DNA from: Monosporascus cannonballus
Lineage: Eukaryota > Ascomycota > Sordariomycetes > Xylariales
NCBI GenBank assembly: GCA_004154925.1
Contig: QJNS01000013.1
Span: 310,001-374,000 of the forward strand
Reading direction: 5' to 3'
Length of the DNA stretch: 64,000 nt
A program made the translations under genes and the position numbers. Numbering within the stretch: the stretch's first letter is position 1; each line of letters starts with the position of its first letter. This document shows positions 9,800 through 22,600 of the stretch, in pieces. The notes beneath the pieces are model-generated. The model was not told the origin of the DNA. It worked only from the letters and a program-made list of their open reading frames with translations, and searched no databases.

Positions 9800-10345
9800 T
9801 AAATATATTTATATATTCTTATTATGTTCGTTACGGGTTATTATTTTATTATATTTTTTCGTTAAATTCTTTTCGGTACGAAAAATACGTAATACGGAAT
9901 TAAGGCCTTTATAACGTTAACGGTTTTTTTATTTTTTAACTTAAAAATTTATTTCTACTTATTTTAAAATTAAAACGGAATTTAAAGAAATTGTGATAAT
10001 ATGCACAGCTAGTCCTTATAAGGTGGATTAAGGTGTTCAAACCCCAATTGGGGGTTTGGAATTGCTGACCTTTTGATATTGTAGCTAGCGTCGCACCTTC
10101 GTTATCTTACAAAAATTAAGAAAAAAGCAAAATAAACATAAATTAAAGTTTATTATTTTCGAAAACAAAAAGAATTATGGGCCGATCGTATAGTACGCAT
10201 ATTATTTCGTGGGTTTCGGTTCCTAAAGGAATTAAATAAATTAAAACGTTAAGAAAAATAAGCCGAATTAAAGGCCGCCCAGGCCATATCGGTGAAGGCT
10301 ATAGCTTTTTTCGATTGGTCCAACTTTAACTTCATCGATTAGCCG
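9800..10345 (+). pseudogene. antisense ORF of element B
   Basis: On the plus strand, opposite to gag-pol of B, the clearest block is 10150-10340: VYYFRKQKELWADRIVRILF, RGFRFLKELNKLKR and AELKAAQAISVKAIAF. The RKQKELW..+MVRA..RG...+EEL pattern matches the basic helical half of the antisense frames of Z and A. The N-terminal part (before about 9990) is too damaged to read. A low-mutation patch at 9995-10110 lies within it. Confidence 0.5.
9995..10110. other. low-RIP patch with palindrome inside element B
   Basis: About 115 bp with markedly higher GC than its surroundings, containing the palindrome CAAACCCCAATTGGGGGTTTG near 10038-10059. It has no counterpart in element A. It may be a tiny later insertion. 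A GTTCAAACCC run recalls a tRNA B box, but I cannot fold a tRNA and make no such call. Confidence 0.3.
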
Positions 10346-10384
10346 TTTACCGATTAAAATTTTTTAATTTTGCTAATTTCGGCG

Positions 10385-10560
10385 TTGCTGGTAAAAGTTC
10401 TTTAATAAATGTTAGGTACCAATAAGATTCTTAGCAGGTTCCTAGGTGTTTTTAAAATCCGGATATTTTTTCCATTTAATTAAGTACTAGGTAAATCCAT
10501 TTTATTTTCGTATGTCGAGAATTCTTTTCACTTCGTATACCTATTTGTGTTTTATTTTTA
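10385..10560 (-). pseudogene. element B chromodomain
   Basis: The minus strand reads KQNGFT, YLIKWKKYPDFKNT and EPAKNLIGT, ending KNFYQQRRN. This is very close to the chromodomain of A, with Gln and Trp codons turned to stops. It lies just downstream of integrase in the element's own direction. Confidence 0.8.
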
Positions 10561-10699
10561 AATTGTTCTATACCGTATATACTTTAATTATATTTATTAT
10601 TAATTTAAATTAAAAAACGTAAAAAATTAAAAAAGGTTTGGCTTTTGGTAAAAGTTTTAATTAATAATTATGTTTTAAAAGTTTCTTGGCGATTTTATA

Positions 10700-11760
10700 T
10701 AAATTAATATACTTAAAATCGAGGTTTTTATTAAGTTATTTTATTTAAATGTTTTTAGTAACGAATAAACCATTTCCTTTTTTTCGAAAGTTAATCCTTT
10801 TACCTTTTTTTAGTTGTAATATTTGCTTATTTAATTTCGTACGAATTCTAATTTTATTTTTATTTTTTGATATAGCGGTCGTAATTATTTTAACGTAAAT
10901 ATTATTTTAATATTAATTAAACCGTTATCGCGTATTATTTTATAAACTTTTAAAATAATACCAAAATTTATGTTTACTAATATTATTTTAATATTTTCGT
11001 AATAGCTAGTATTATAAGCTAGTTAAGCGATAAGTAATTTTTTAACCTAATTATTTTGTTCGTAATTAACGTAATATTATAAATCAATTTTTAAAATTTG
11101 ATTTCTTCGTTTTATTTATTTATTTATTTATGGTTTAAATATATTAAATAATTTATAATTGAAGCCGATTTAAATTATCAGGCTTTGTTAAAACTTAAAT
11201 ACAAATATTAATCCTTTATTTAAAATAAGTTTTATTTGTAATCTGTATATATTAAAAAATATATTTAAAAAAATATATATATTATTTATTCGGCGTTTAT
11301 ATTTTTGTAATATAATAGAAAATAAGAAAATTTCGTAAATCGGTCGATAATTACGAAAATATTATCGTAATATATTTTTATTGCTAAATCTTTTAATAAA
11401 AGAAATTTGATAATAAAGTCGAATGTAACTAAATATTATAGTTACTTTGCGACTGGTAACAGTTGTAATTTTCCGTATTGTTTATGTCGTCGAGTTTTTA
11501 CTTTAACATAAATATTATATTGCTGCATAATTTTCTATATCGTTGGTTTTATTTTAAAAAAGGAATATATGCGTTAAAGCCGTTTTAGTGTTTTGTAAAA
11601 TTTTGAATATCTATATAATTACTGTTTATATATTTTTCGTACTAAATCTTTCTGGTATTTTTCTAAAACTTATATCTTATCTGTTCTTTGGTTTTCTGAA
11701 AAACTGTTATTATATTATTAAATTTTCTGCTACATATGAAAAGGTATTGCCCGAATTATT
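10700..11760 (-). pseudogene. element B integrase
   Basis: Minus-strand frames match element A integrase block by block: a zinc-binding end near 11500-11760, then the core with the first catalytic Asp intact (GTC on the plus strand, 11418-11420). The region continues to the conserved C-terminal part before the chromodomain. Stops at Gln codons are frequent. Confidence 0.75.
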
Positions 11761-11879
11761 ATAATCTGTCGTAAGCGTAAGTATTTTTTATAGTGGTATC
11801 GAAAGTTATATAACTAATTTTGACCAATTTTTTTTCAAGGTCTGGTTACTTACTTAGAGCGTTTGCTTTGCCATTTTCT

Positions 11880-12260
11880 GAACCCTTTTTGTAAATAATA
11901 ACGAAGTCGAAGTTCGCTAATTTTTTTTACGTATTTTAGTTATCGTTTTGTAAATTCTCTAGTCGTAGTAAATCGGGTAAAATTTTGATAATCCGTATAA
12001 ACTATAATCTAATATAAATTTCCTTTTAAAAAATACCTAAATTCTTAAAATGCTATAATAATGGCCATAAATTCTTTATCTAGAATACCGTGATTAAGTT
12101 CGTTTTTTTTCAATTTATACGAAAAAAATACAATAAGGTGTAATTTGCCTTAATTATTTCGTTATTCGATTATTACGCTTTACGCATAATCCGAAATATC
12201 GGTTTTGAATTTAACGAGGCGATTTAAATCGTACATAATTAACATTAGTTCGTTAATAAT
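11880..12260 (-). pseudogene. element B RNase H
   Basis: On the minus strand near 12180-12230 the frame reads ADISDYA and, further on, LDKEFMAII, the same landmarks as in the RNase H island of element A. It connects to reverse transcriptase on its right and integrase on its left. Confidence 0.7.
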
Positions 12261-12269
12261 TATATTTTT

Positions 12270-13593
12270 AGTACCTTAAAATACTTTTTCTATTTTAGGC
12301 GTTTATTCGAATTTCTTTTTTTCTTAAGGTTCGTTAAAGATATAATTATTTTGCTAAAACTTCGAATAAACTTCTTATAGTAATTGGCGAATTCAAGGAA
12401 TACCTATATCTCTTTAACCGTATTTGTCGTCTGCCATTTTGTAATTACAGCGATTTTCTTAGGGTTTATCCTGATATGTCCTAAAGTAATAATATATCGT
12501 AGGTATTCCACTTTTTGCCTGTAAAACTAATTTTTTTTTGCGTTAATAAGTAACCTTACGTTCTATAAAGTTTAAAGAACTTTATAAACATATCTTACGT
12601 ACGCTTTTTCCGTTTTTAAGAAAATAAGAATATCGTCGAAATAACAAACAACGAAAATATCGAAATATTCTTATAATACGTAATTAACCATTTGCTGTAA
12701 AATTACTAATACGTTCGTAAATCCTATTAATATAACCAAATATTTAAATAGCCCGTATTTCGTTTTAAAGGTTATCTTTTATTTATATCTTTTCTTAATC
12801 CTAATAAAGTTATATTCGTTTTTAAAATTAAACGTTATAAATTATTTGGCTCCGTAAAATCGGTTTTTTATTTCCGTAATCAGGGGTAATGGTATTCGAT
12901 CCTTAATAATAATATCGTTTAGTTGCCGATAATCAACTACAAATCGTAACTTTCCATTTTTCTTTAGTACGAAAAACATAAGGCATCTTACTGGTAATTT
13001 CGAAAATCGAATTTATCCTTTCTGTAGCCGATCTTCCAGATATTCTCTAAAAGTACATAGTTTATTTCTGCTAAGGTTATAAATAAGGTAAAATTTCGTT
13101 AAAGATCTTTTTTTTGAAAATTATTTCATAATCTTATTCGTTATGTTCTGGTAATTTCGTATCAAGTTCGTTTCTGAAAAACTGCTTATATTTATGGTAT
13201 TATGATAAAACATTAGTTAAAATTTCTAACTTTTAAGCCTGTTATTCCAAATCGTTATTCAGTTACTTTAATTTCGCTTTAATAGTAACAATAATACGTC
13301 GTATTTTTCTCTGATATCCGTTCTTTTTTTTATGTCTTATTCCTTTAGGTGGTAAGGTTTCTGTCGTATCCTTATGCCTGTATTCGTCGCCATTATTGAT
13401 TAAGTATTAAGATTTCAATTTTTTTCTTTTATCTGTTAATAAGGTATAAGGTGAACTTTACGTAGCCAGTCCTTTTATTAATTAAAACTTCGTATTAACG
13501 TATCTATAATAATCTTAAAATCATATCGTAGTTCCCAAGTAAAACGATATCGAAATCGACTATCTAATATCGTTCTTGGACAAAAATCTCGAG
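12270..13593 (-). pseudogene. element B reverse transcriptase, FDD box intact
   Basis: The minus-strand frame carries the catalytic block VVCYFDDILIFLKTEK, with F-D-D at 12632-12640. It aligns with the mutated box of element A (FNN) and of C2 (FYN). Downstream pieces such as the LGFANY-type connection lie near 12370-12400. The upstream end is cut by the solo LTR at 13599; after removing it and one GTAAT copy, the frame joins the pre-RT linker. Confidence 0.8.
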
Positions 13594-13598
13594 GTAAT

Positions 13599-13963
13599 TG
13601 TGACGAGCTTGGGGTTTAACCAACTATTAAACCTTAGTCGTACGGGTTTATGTTGGCAGGAGTATCGTGGGACTCTGTAGCAATGAAATAACTTAGTCAC
13701 GTCTCTTAATACCAAGGGCGCAGAAGCGTATTGCAAACGATTGGTATTGATGAGTGTTGCAAGCTGGTGCTATCTAGATTATGGAAATAATGAGCGTATA
13801 TATCCTTTTCCTGTTTGCTGGATCACTACCAGTAAGTTGGTGATCCGGCTTACTGGCTCACCACAAGTGAGTTGGTGATCCATCACGTGACCTGCCCACC
13901 CTGCACTTATGGTTGGGCCATGTCAGACTGTTTCTGGAGACCGTGGCCCGTTGGGCCATGACA
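13599..13963 (-). repeat. solo LTR inserted in element B, little mutated
   Basis: A 365-bp LTR, TGTGACGAGC to GGGCCATGACA on the plus strand, flanked by GTAAT on both sides (13594-13598 and 13964-13968). No internal sequence is attached, so it is a solo LTR left by recombination between two LTRs. It is far GC-richer than its host element. Its U3 part contains two copies of AGTNAGTTGGTGATCC (about 13831 and 13865). Its R/U5 part belongs to the same family as the A, B and C LTRs. Confidence 0.92.
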
Positions 13964-14059
13964 GTAATCAATTTTGCGTATAATTTTTCCGTTACCGTAA
14001 GCGAATTCCTAACCTTCGGCATTCGTCGTTATATAGGGTTCTAACTTATATCTCCATAA

Positions 14060-14140
14060 TAATTTAAACTTATTAACCATATCTGATATAATATAATTTC
14101 CGTCCAAAGTTCCGCAATTTACTATTGCGGTATACTAGTA
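14060..14140 (-). pseudogene. element B aspartic protease remnant
   Basis: The minus strand reads VNCGTLDGNYIISDMVNKF, the counterpart of the protease segment of element A. The catalytic Asp is Asn here too. Confidence 0.55.
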
Positions 14141-14869
14141 CGTTCCGATTCGTATATCCAAGGTAATAAGTTTATTAACGGCTTTTATCGTCGCGTTTAA
14201 AGCCCTTTATAAAATTCTTTTCTAATTTCTCTGGGTTTCGCTATTCTGTAGCTTTTTTATAAATAACTTTTTTTTTAATTTCTATTCGAATTTATCGAAC
14301 CTTATTTATATTTTTTCGTTTAACGCGTTAAATTACTATATTTGTCGTTATTGCCGGCGTATTATTCCTTCGAACTTTATTAATTATTTTTAATTTTGTT
14401 ATAATTTTTTGCTTATCGAATAAAGTATTTTTTTATATCTGTAATTATATTTTATTATACGTTATTTTGCTTATCGTTTTAAAATTCGTTTATAAATTAA
14501 CGTATTTTTTCTTTAATAACCTTTTTTATAAAGGTTTAGAATAAATATTAACTAAAAATAAAAATCTATAATAGCTTTTTGGCAATGTTTTTTTATTATT
14601 TGCTAAATTAACTTTTTGTTATTTAATAATTATACTATTAATAATAATAAACAAAGTTTTTTTGCGAGTATTATTATTTTCCGGACTAACTTTTTATTTC
14701 GACCAGTTATTAAATATCTTTTGGGGCTATAAATCGAAAATATTAATACCATTATTTATCATTTTTGTTATTTCTGGTACGGTTTAAAAAATCGAATTCT
14801 TTATAATACATACGGATAATCCGTTCGTAAATTTGCTGTTTCCACTTTTCATAATCGGGATATTTTCGT

Positions 14870-15990
14870 CGTCGATAATATATAGCATGTATTTTACCGT
14901 ATTGATTAAGGGTTTCGGGACAGACTTTTTCTATCCAATCCTGGTATTCGCGTAACCATCCTTATAGTACTTCTTGTTATGTTTGCGATATTTATTAAGC
15001 CAGCTTTCTGGTTTTTCGCATTCCTCGTCGAATTTCTTATCGTAATAATCCCTGTTGAATTTTTTGCTATAGGGGACCTGGTACGTATATGGCTTAGATT
15101 ATGTTAATAGCTTTACTGTCGTTTTTTTGATTATTTCTAAACTATTCTTTCGGTATAGGTATCCAGTTATCTTGTTATAGCTTTTTGAGCTTTTTATATT
15201 TATAAACCTTATATCCAATTTTATTATAATTAAAGCATTTAATTTAGTTCCAGTCTTATTTATAAGTAACGCCGAATTCCATAAATCCCAATGCCGTTTT
15301 ATAAGAAATAAAGGGTACGCTTCGTTTTTTCCCTTAATTAAGCTTATTATATTCCGATCGTAAAATATATTATCTCTTTTTTTTCTTATCGTTTTTTCAA
15401 TTGTCGATTGTTAATTTTAATTACCTTTATAATATATCGGTTTAAAGTAATTAATTATTTAATCCAAATAATCTTATTTTTTATATCGTCCTTTAACCCT
15501 TTATAAAATATGTCGATAAAGGTATCGGCCTTATTATTTTCCTATCCGGTTTTAGCCGTAAGGCTTTTGAAAATTACGGCGTATTTAAACCTAAATCATT
15601 TTTGTCGAAATTATAAGAATTATTAAGCTGTAAATCATTTTTATCTGGATTGCCGAAATTATCGCGCACCTTATTTTCGAAATTAATGTAAAATAAAAAA
15701 ATCATATTAATAAACTTTTCTTTATCCGATTTTCTTATTTCCAGAAACTTTTTATAATAAGTTCAAACTAATTAACCGTATCCTTTATCAAATATACTTT
15801 TACTGTTAAAACCTTATTTGCCGGGTTACTAAGGTTTAAAAAATAAAAATAAACTTATATCTAAGTTAAAAAATTTTAAAAATTACCCTTTTTATTATAA
15901 GGTTCCGGTTTTCTAGGTTTTATATAAACGAAACCAATTTAAGCAAATAACGTAACACTAATTTATCGGATTTCTTTTTCCAGTTCTCGA
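14870..15990 (-). pseudogene. element B gag with zinc knuckle
   Basis: The zinc knuckle at 15196-15237 (minus) reads CFNYNKIGYKVYKY. The first Cys is kept; the second Cys, His and last Cys are all Tyr. The capsid part lies to the right up to the 5' LTR. The frame is heavily damaged by RIP stops. Confidence 0.65.
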
Positions 15991-16100
15991 ATTCGGGCCT
16001 AAAACTGCTAAATAAAGGTTTTTTAAGCGTTAATTAATATTTTAACAATATTAAATATTATTCAGAATTTAACGGTACTATTGAACAAAAGTTAATAACG

Positions 16101-16473
16101 TATAACGGCTAAAAGGTTTAACCAATTATTAAACCTTAGTTTTACGGGTTTATATTAACAAAAATATCGTAGGAATTTAAGCAATCAATATAATAATCGT
16201 ATTACGTTTCGTAATACTAAGGGTATTTTAAGTAACGATATTATATTATTAATTAAAGCTATCTAAATTATAGAAATAATAAAAATATATATATTAAATT
16301 CTTCCGGTCTTATCGAGCCTGGCTCTATGGGCTTTACGATCGATCCTGTCGTACCTGGCTTTATAGGCTTTACGATCGATCCTGTCGAGCTATTACGTAA
16401 CTCGACCCACATCGCTTAGTCATTTTTCCTGTTGCGACCGTTTCCCGAGGCCGCACCCTGTCAGGTCTTAACA
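16101..16473 (-). repeat. 5' LTR of element B
   Basis: A 373-bp partner of 9279-9651, starting TATAACGGCT (RIP form of TGTGACAGCT) and ending GGTCTTAACA. It is followed by CGAAC. The left half is strongly mutated and the right 150 bp hardly at all. The ~33-bp U3 repeat is present twice here as well (about 16312-16386). Confidence 0.9.
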
Positions 16474-16478
16474 CGAAC

Positions 16479-16600
16479 TGTTGTCTTACCTCATCTTGAT
16501 CAGGAACCTATTTTGAAGGTTGTGGCTACGCCTGCGGCGCAGCAGCCGTAGCCATAGCTATAGCTTTTAATCAAGAAATATCAATCAGGGGTCCAATATA
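16479..16600. other. low-RIP flank with a strong hairpin
   Basis: About 120 bp right of element B, GC-rich compared with the next 10 kb. It holds a hairpin with arms TGGCTACG (16523-16530) and CGTAGCCA (16547-16554) and an inner CTGC/GCAG stem. Before B inserted, this was joined to 9278. No gene is visible. It may be part of the old Copia element's LTR region or a small palindromic repeat. Confidence 0.4.
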
Positions 16601-19600
16601 TTAATTAAACTCCTTTAAGAATAATATTTCCAAAAATAATAAAATCTCTAAAACAAAGCCTAATAATAAATTGTAAGTTTTTTGTTCCATTTAGTACGTT
16701 TTTATATAAATTCGCGGAAAATATTAATATTAATTTTAATAATATATATTTACTATGAAGCTTTTAATATTTTAACTTATATAATTTAATACAAAATTAA
16801 AATCTTTATTGTTTAATATAATAATAGTTTTAATTAATACGAAATAAAAATTGTTATAATAAAAAAAAACCGAAAATCCTAATTAATATATATTATAACT
16901 TTTTACCCTTTTTAAGCTAGCATAATAATAATATATAAAGCTTAAAAGAATTCGTAATAAATTTTGAAATATTTTTTTAAATTAATTACATACAGATAAT
17001 ATATTCGAAAATTTGAGATAAATACCTTAAATTGTCGAATATCTAATTTTTTAAAATAAAATATTTATTTTTATCCGATATTTTTACTGGTTTTTTATCG
17101 ATATAAACGTAATTAACCTATATATTAATAATATGTGTACGGCCGATAACCTTATTGAAATTTTGCGTTATCGGTTTATTCATTTTATATTAAATATTAA
17201 GTTTAATAAATAAGGCCGTATTTTACGAAAAAAAATAAATTAATACGGTATATAATTTCGTTTTCGGAAAACTTAATTTTTTTATTATTAAAATAAATTT
17301 TAAAAAATCCTTAATTATTTAAGTTTGTTTATTAATAATCAACTTAATTATTATTTAAATTATATTATTAATTAAATTAACAAAGAAATACCGAATGTTT
17401 ATATTAATTATTTTATATTTTGTTTTTATCTTAATATTTTCGGATATAAAAAAAATTAATTTAAAACTATTTGACCGTATAGCTGTCAGATAATATAATT
17501 ATATTATTTTTAATTTTAAATAAATATTAAATAATTAACTTTAAATTATTATATTAAAATTTATTTTGAAACTATAATATAAATTAATTATTATCGATAA
17601 AATATATTTATTATTAAAATCAAAAGATTTCCGGTTTAAATATATTAATATCCGTAATTTACGTTTTATTTCTCTTATTTATATATATTAATTTATATAT
17701 ATAATAATTATTAATATTATTTTAAAACGAAATTACGAAATATATCAATTTTTATTAAATTAACGGCTTAATTAAATATGGTTGTAAAGCGGAAATTCGG
17801 TATTTTAATATTAATTATTCCAAAATAAATAAGAATATTTTTCTTATATTTAATTATTAATATTTAAATTAAGGGTATTTAAATATTTTAATAATTAAGG
17901 TTTAATTATTAAAATTATAATTTATATTCATAATAAAAAAAAATTATGAATATTTATAATTATTTATTTAAAATTATAATAAGTCGGAGGTATTTATTAC
18001 AAATTATAAAAAAGTTATTAAGTTTTATAATTCCGAAATACTTTACAAGAATTAAATTTATATATATAATAATTTAAAATAATTAAATAATTTTATTTAT
18101 ATGGTTATATTTATTATGATTTTTAAATTAAAAATAAATATTTTAAATATTAATTATATTTAAAGTATATAATTTATATTTTATTAAGTGTTTAATAATT
18201 ATAAAATTAAGTTATTTATTTTTTAAAAAATTAAAATAATAAAAATAATGTAAGCTTAATAAATTAAAAACCGTATTATTAATAAAAATATAAAAATTAT
18301 AATAAAAAATAATATAATTAATTTAAATAATAAAAAGAATAATACGTAGTTTATCGCAAATAATCTCAATTAAGATAAAATAATTTTAATTTGTAATACC
18401 CGATAAACATAAAGCCTTAATAATACGCGTTATTTAATAAAAAATATATACATAAAGTAAATTTAATATATATTTTTTTTAAAAAAACAAAATTATTATA
18501 TTAAAAAAGATTATAATAATTTAATTCCGGTTAAGGTTTATTATAATATATATATATTTAATTTCTATTATATATTTATATTTTAAAATTCGAAAATATT
18601 TATATAAAAATAATTATAAATCGGTTCGGTAAAAACGATAATTTAAAACATAATAAAGGTCTGGTATAAACGATAAATAAACAAATTATTTCTTATATGG
18701 TCGTTTCCGCTTAACGGTAAAAAAACAAAATAAATATTTATTTTTATTAAATTTAAATAGTTTTTATTTAATAAATTTCCAAATAAATTCAACGAAATTA
18801 AAAGGTTATATTTAATTTAAAATATAATCGAATTAATTAAAACCGTTTTTAGTTTCGATAAATAATAATATTAAAATATTTTAAAAAATATTTTTTACAT
18901 TATATATAATATACGAAAAAATTAAGCTTTTTATTTTATAAAAAATATAAGTAATTTTCCGTAAACGGCAAAGTTTATTTAATTAAAAATAACAGCGCCA
19001 TATATTTATGCCGTAAAGTAATTTATATAAATTACGGATTATTATTATGTTATAAACTTAATAAATATCGGAAAAAATTATAAAGTTATTCCGAAATACA
19101 TTTCGCCTCAATTAAAATATTTTATATATGATTGTTGATGTTAAATTAATAATTAATGAGTTAATAATAATCCTAAGAATTTAGATATTAAATTAAGATA
19201 TAATTTATACATTTTTATAATTTGGTATTATAATTTCAATTATAATAACGCTTATATTTATATATTTAATTCGCAATATATTAAATAAGTTTTATTAAGA
19301 ATTTATTTTATTTCCCTTATTTAAAATATTAATATAAAAGTTATGATTTTGAAATAGTTTTAATTTTTTAACTTTATTTTCGTTATTATACTTATATTTA
19401 TATAATTCGTTTATTTTGATATTATTACCGAAATTGCCGGCCTCCCCAAAATTTAATAATCCATAATCCGATATTATAAATAATATATCGAAAGAAAAAT
19501 TAAAATAATACTTTTTATTGAAATTAAGGAATTAGAAATTAGGAATAAACGGTATTTGTTAGATAATAATATTAATAATAAATTAAAAAATAATTACGAT

Positions 19601-22600
19601 ATTAAGTAAAAAAATCAAAAACGAAATTTTGCCGGTTTTAATTAAGGTTAATAATAAAAAAGCGTCCGATTTTGATATAACGTTATAATTATAAAATATA
19701 ACAATTATACATATTTATATAACATTAATTAAAATTATTAATATATTATTTATTTATTAAATTTATTATTTTTATTAAATTTTAATTTATTAAGCTTTAT
19801 ATAAGATATTAATTTGTTTTAATTCGGAGTAATTATATATCGTAATAAATATATAATAAACTTTTTTAATTAAAAAAATTAATTCAATTTTGTATTATGT
19901 AATTCGAATTTTAATTTATTACTGTTATTAACAAATTATCTTTTTAATTTATAATTTTTAATTTATTATATCGAATTAAAGATTTTCAAGTTTTATTTTC
20001 CGATTTTCTTTTCGAATTTATCGTATTAACTTTTAAAACTTTTTTTTAAATTTTTAAGGTATTTTAATTCTGGACGAATAATTAAGATAAAGGATTAATT
20101 ATACGGATAAATAAATAAAATGAATATTTTTCGCAATATTAAAAAAATGATTTTTTCGTTATTTATACAATTATTTTAGCGTTCGGTTTTTTAAATATTA
20201 ATTCGAAACGTTTAAAATCTCGGATTTATAATAAATCCTTATTAATTAGGTTTTAGAACCTTATTTTTTTTATAATTACAATCAATATTTATCGGCATAC
20301 GGTTTTAATTAATATTTTTTGAAATTATCCGTATATTTTATTATTATTTTATTAAAAACTTTAGTAATTATCTTTTTTTCGAATTAAAGTTTTCTGGTTC
20401 CCTTAATAAAAGTTAACGGCTGGATTTAGCTTTTTTCTCTTTATTACGTTTTTTTTGGCGGCGTAATTAAGTTCTCGGTTAATTCTAAGAATTGTTTTAT
20501 ATCAAAATTTTATATAGGTATAATAATAATAAGATATTCCAAATAATTGCCGAAATTTTTAATATTAATATTAAATATGCTGTAATATTTAAAAATATAA
20601 TTTTTATATAACGTTTTTTACTCGGTAATTAATTACGTATAATTATAAATTTTCTTTCGTTTAATATTACAAAAATAATATTTATATAATATAGATTATT
20701 AAAAATATTACGGTTTGGTATTTCTTTAATTAAAACTATAAAATTATTATATTTTTAATATTATATATATTATGCAAATTATTATACATTATAAATTCCC
20801 GAAATTAAATAACGGCCTAAATTATACGATTTTTTAAAGAATATATACCGGTTAAAGTTGTAATATAAAGAACGTTTATTTTACGGTTTTAAAAATTTAG
20901 TATTTAATAATTCGTATTATTTATATAGATAATTTTATTATTATATTTTTTTAAAAAAATAAATAATATTATATATTATTTAATACTTTTTGAAGGCTTC
21001 ATAAAACTATGGTTTAAAGACTTTGAAAATACATAAATATTTTTTTATTAAGTTTTTATAAGTTATATATATATAATCGCAATTTTAAAATATTTATGTA
21101 AATATTATTCCGCGATTATCGTAAATAAAATATATATTAATATATATATAATAATAAATAAAAATGGTTTCTTATCATATAATAATAAAATCCTCGTTAT
21201 AAAAACCTTATAATACTTAATTTTTATTGAATAATTATTTAACTTAAGAAAAATTTACTTTATAAGTTATGATAAAATTTAGAAAAACAATATATATAAT
21301 AAGACATAAAGTACGGAAAATAACGCCGCAATTAATATAATTCGTATCGAAAATTACTTTAATATTATTGCACTTTTTATATACGTTTAAAACTTTTGCT
21401 AAATCGCTATATATTTTTCAAATATAATTATCGCATTTTATTTTATTAAATAATAATAATAATATTATAATAATTATATAATCATAAATATATATAAATA
21501 AATAATTATAATTAAAATATTTATTAATATTATAAATTTACCGATATAAATTTAGCTTAATTATAATTAAAAATATAAATAAAAAATAAAGAATATAATA
21601 AAGAAAATAAAGTTTATATATTAAATAATTACCGAAAATATTATTAATATTAATAAGACATATATAAATATTTATAATATATAAATAAAATTTATAAATA
21701 ATTAATAAATTATAAAAATATTTCAAAATAACATATATAATGACAATGAAAATATATATAAATTTTAGGATTATGGAATTATAAATATATAAATTATTAA
21801 ATTTATATAAGTTATCAGGTATAAATAGAGAAATTAACGTTAGTTTCTTTTATAACGAAATAATAATGTATAAAAATATCTATTAATTATATATAAATTA
21901 TATAAAATCTGTATTTTGTTATAAACCTTTTAATATAATTTATAAAATTATATCGATTAAATATATATCAAATATAATTATTATACGTGTTTAATATATA
22001 ATTAATATTATTTATTTAATCATAATATTTTATAACTTTAAATATTTATTATATGTTAATATATAAAACTATATTATTTACGATATAATAATTAATAATT
22101 AATTATCTTTATTTAATATTTTAAATTTATATTATAATATTTACTGTTATATATTTTACGATATTATAAAGACTAAATAAAATATTTTGTCGATATAATA
22201 AAGGTAATTTTCGTTATAATTCCTAATAATATATTTCGAATAAACTTAAAAAACTTTGTTTGCTTAATTAAAAAAGTTAAATTTGCTAATAATATTTCCG
22301 AAAAATAATGGGCCTTTAAAAAATAATTCTAAAAACGGGTAATAAGATTTTAGATAAAAAACAACCGGAATAAATATTAAATTAAAATTATTTTACTTCC
22401 GAAAAATAATTTTAAAAATAAATAATAAGATTTTTAACCAAAAAATAACCGGAACCGGTATTAAAATAATTTGCGACAAAGCGAAACCGATAACGTAATT
22501 CTAATTAAAGTAATTTCGTATTAATTAAGTGATATTTAATTATCGTAAAATATAAAATATTTTTTTACAGAAAATACGTATTATGTATAATTAATTTTAA

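Larger units (their letters stand above)
9279..16473 (-). mobile_element. element B: complete Ty3/Gypsy chromovirus (minus), carrying a solo LTR
   Basis: This is a 7195-bp element flanked by CGAAC (9274-9278 and 16474-16478), the same five bases that flank element A. Reading on the minus strand: 5' LTR 16101-16473, gag with zinc knuckle, protease, reverse transcriptase, RNase H, integrase, chromodomain, antisense ORF, 3' LTR 9279-9651. It is a sister of element A: integrase, RNase H and chromodomain blocks align well. A foreign solo LTR interrupts it between protease and reverse transcriptase. It is less mutated than A in places; its FDD box is intact. Confidence 0.92.

Noticed and set aside
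10021..10080. Possible tRNA (B-box-like GTTCAAACCC)
   Set aside because: No cloverleaf can be drawn and the motif is part of a palindrome.
21538..21726. 62-codon minus-strand open frame
   Set aside because: Low-complexity Ile/Leu/Tyr text expected by chance in ~85% AT DNA.
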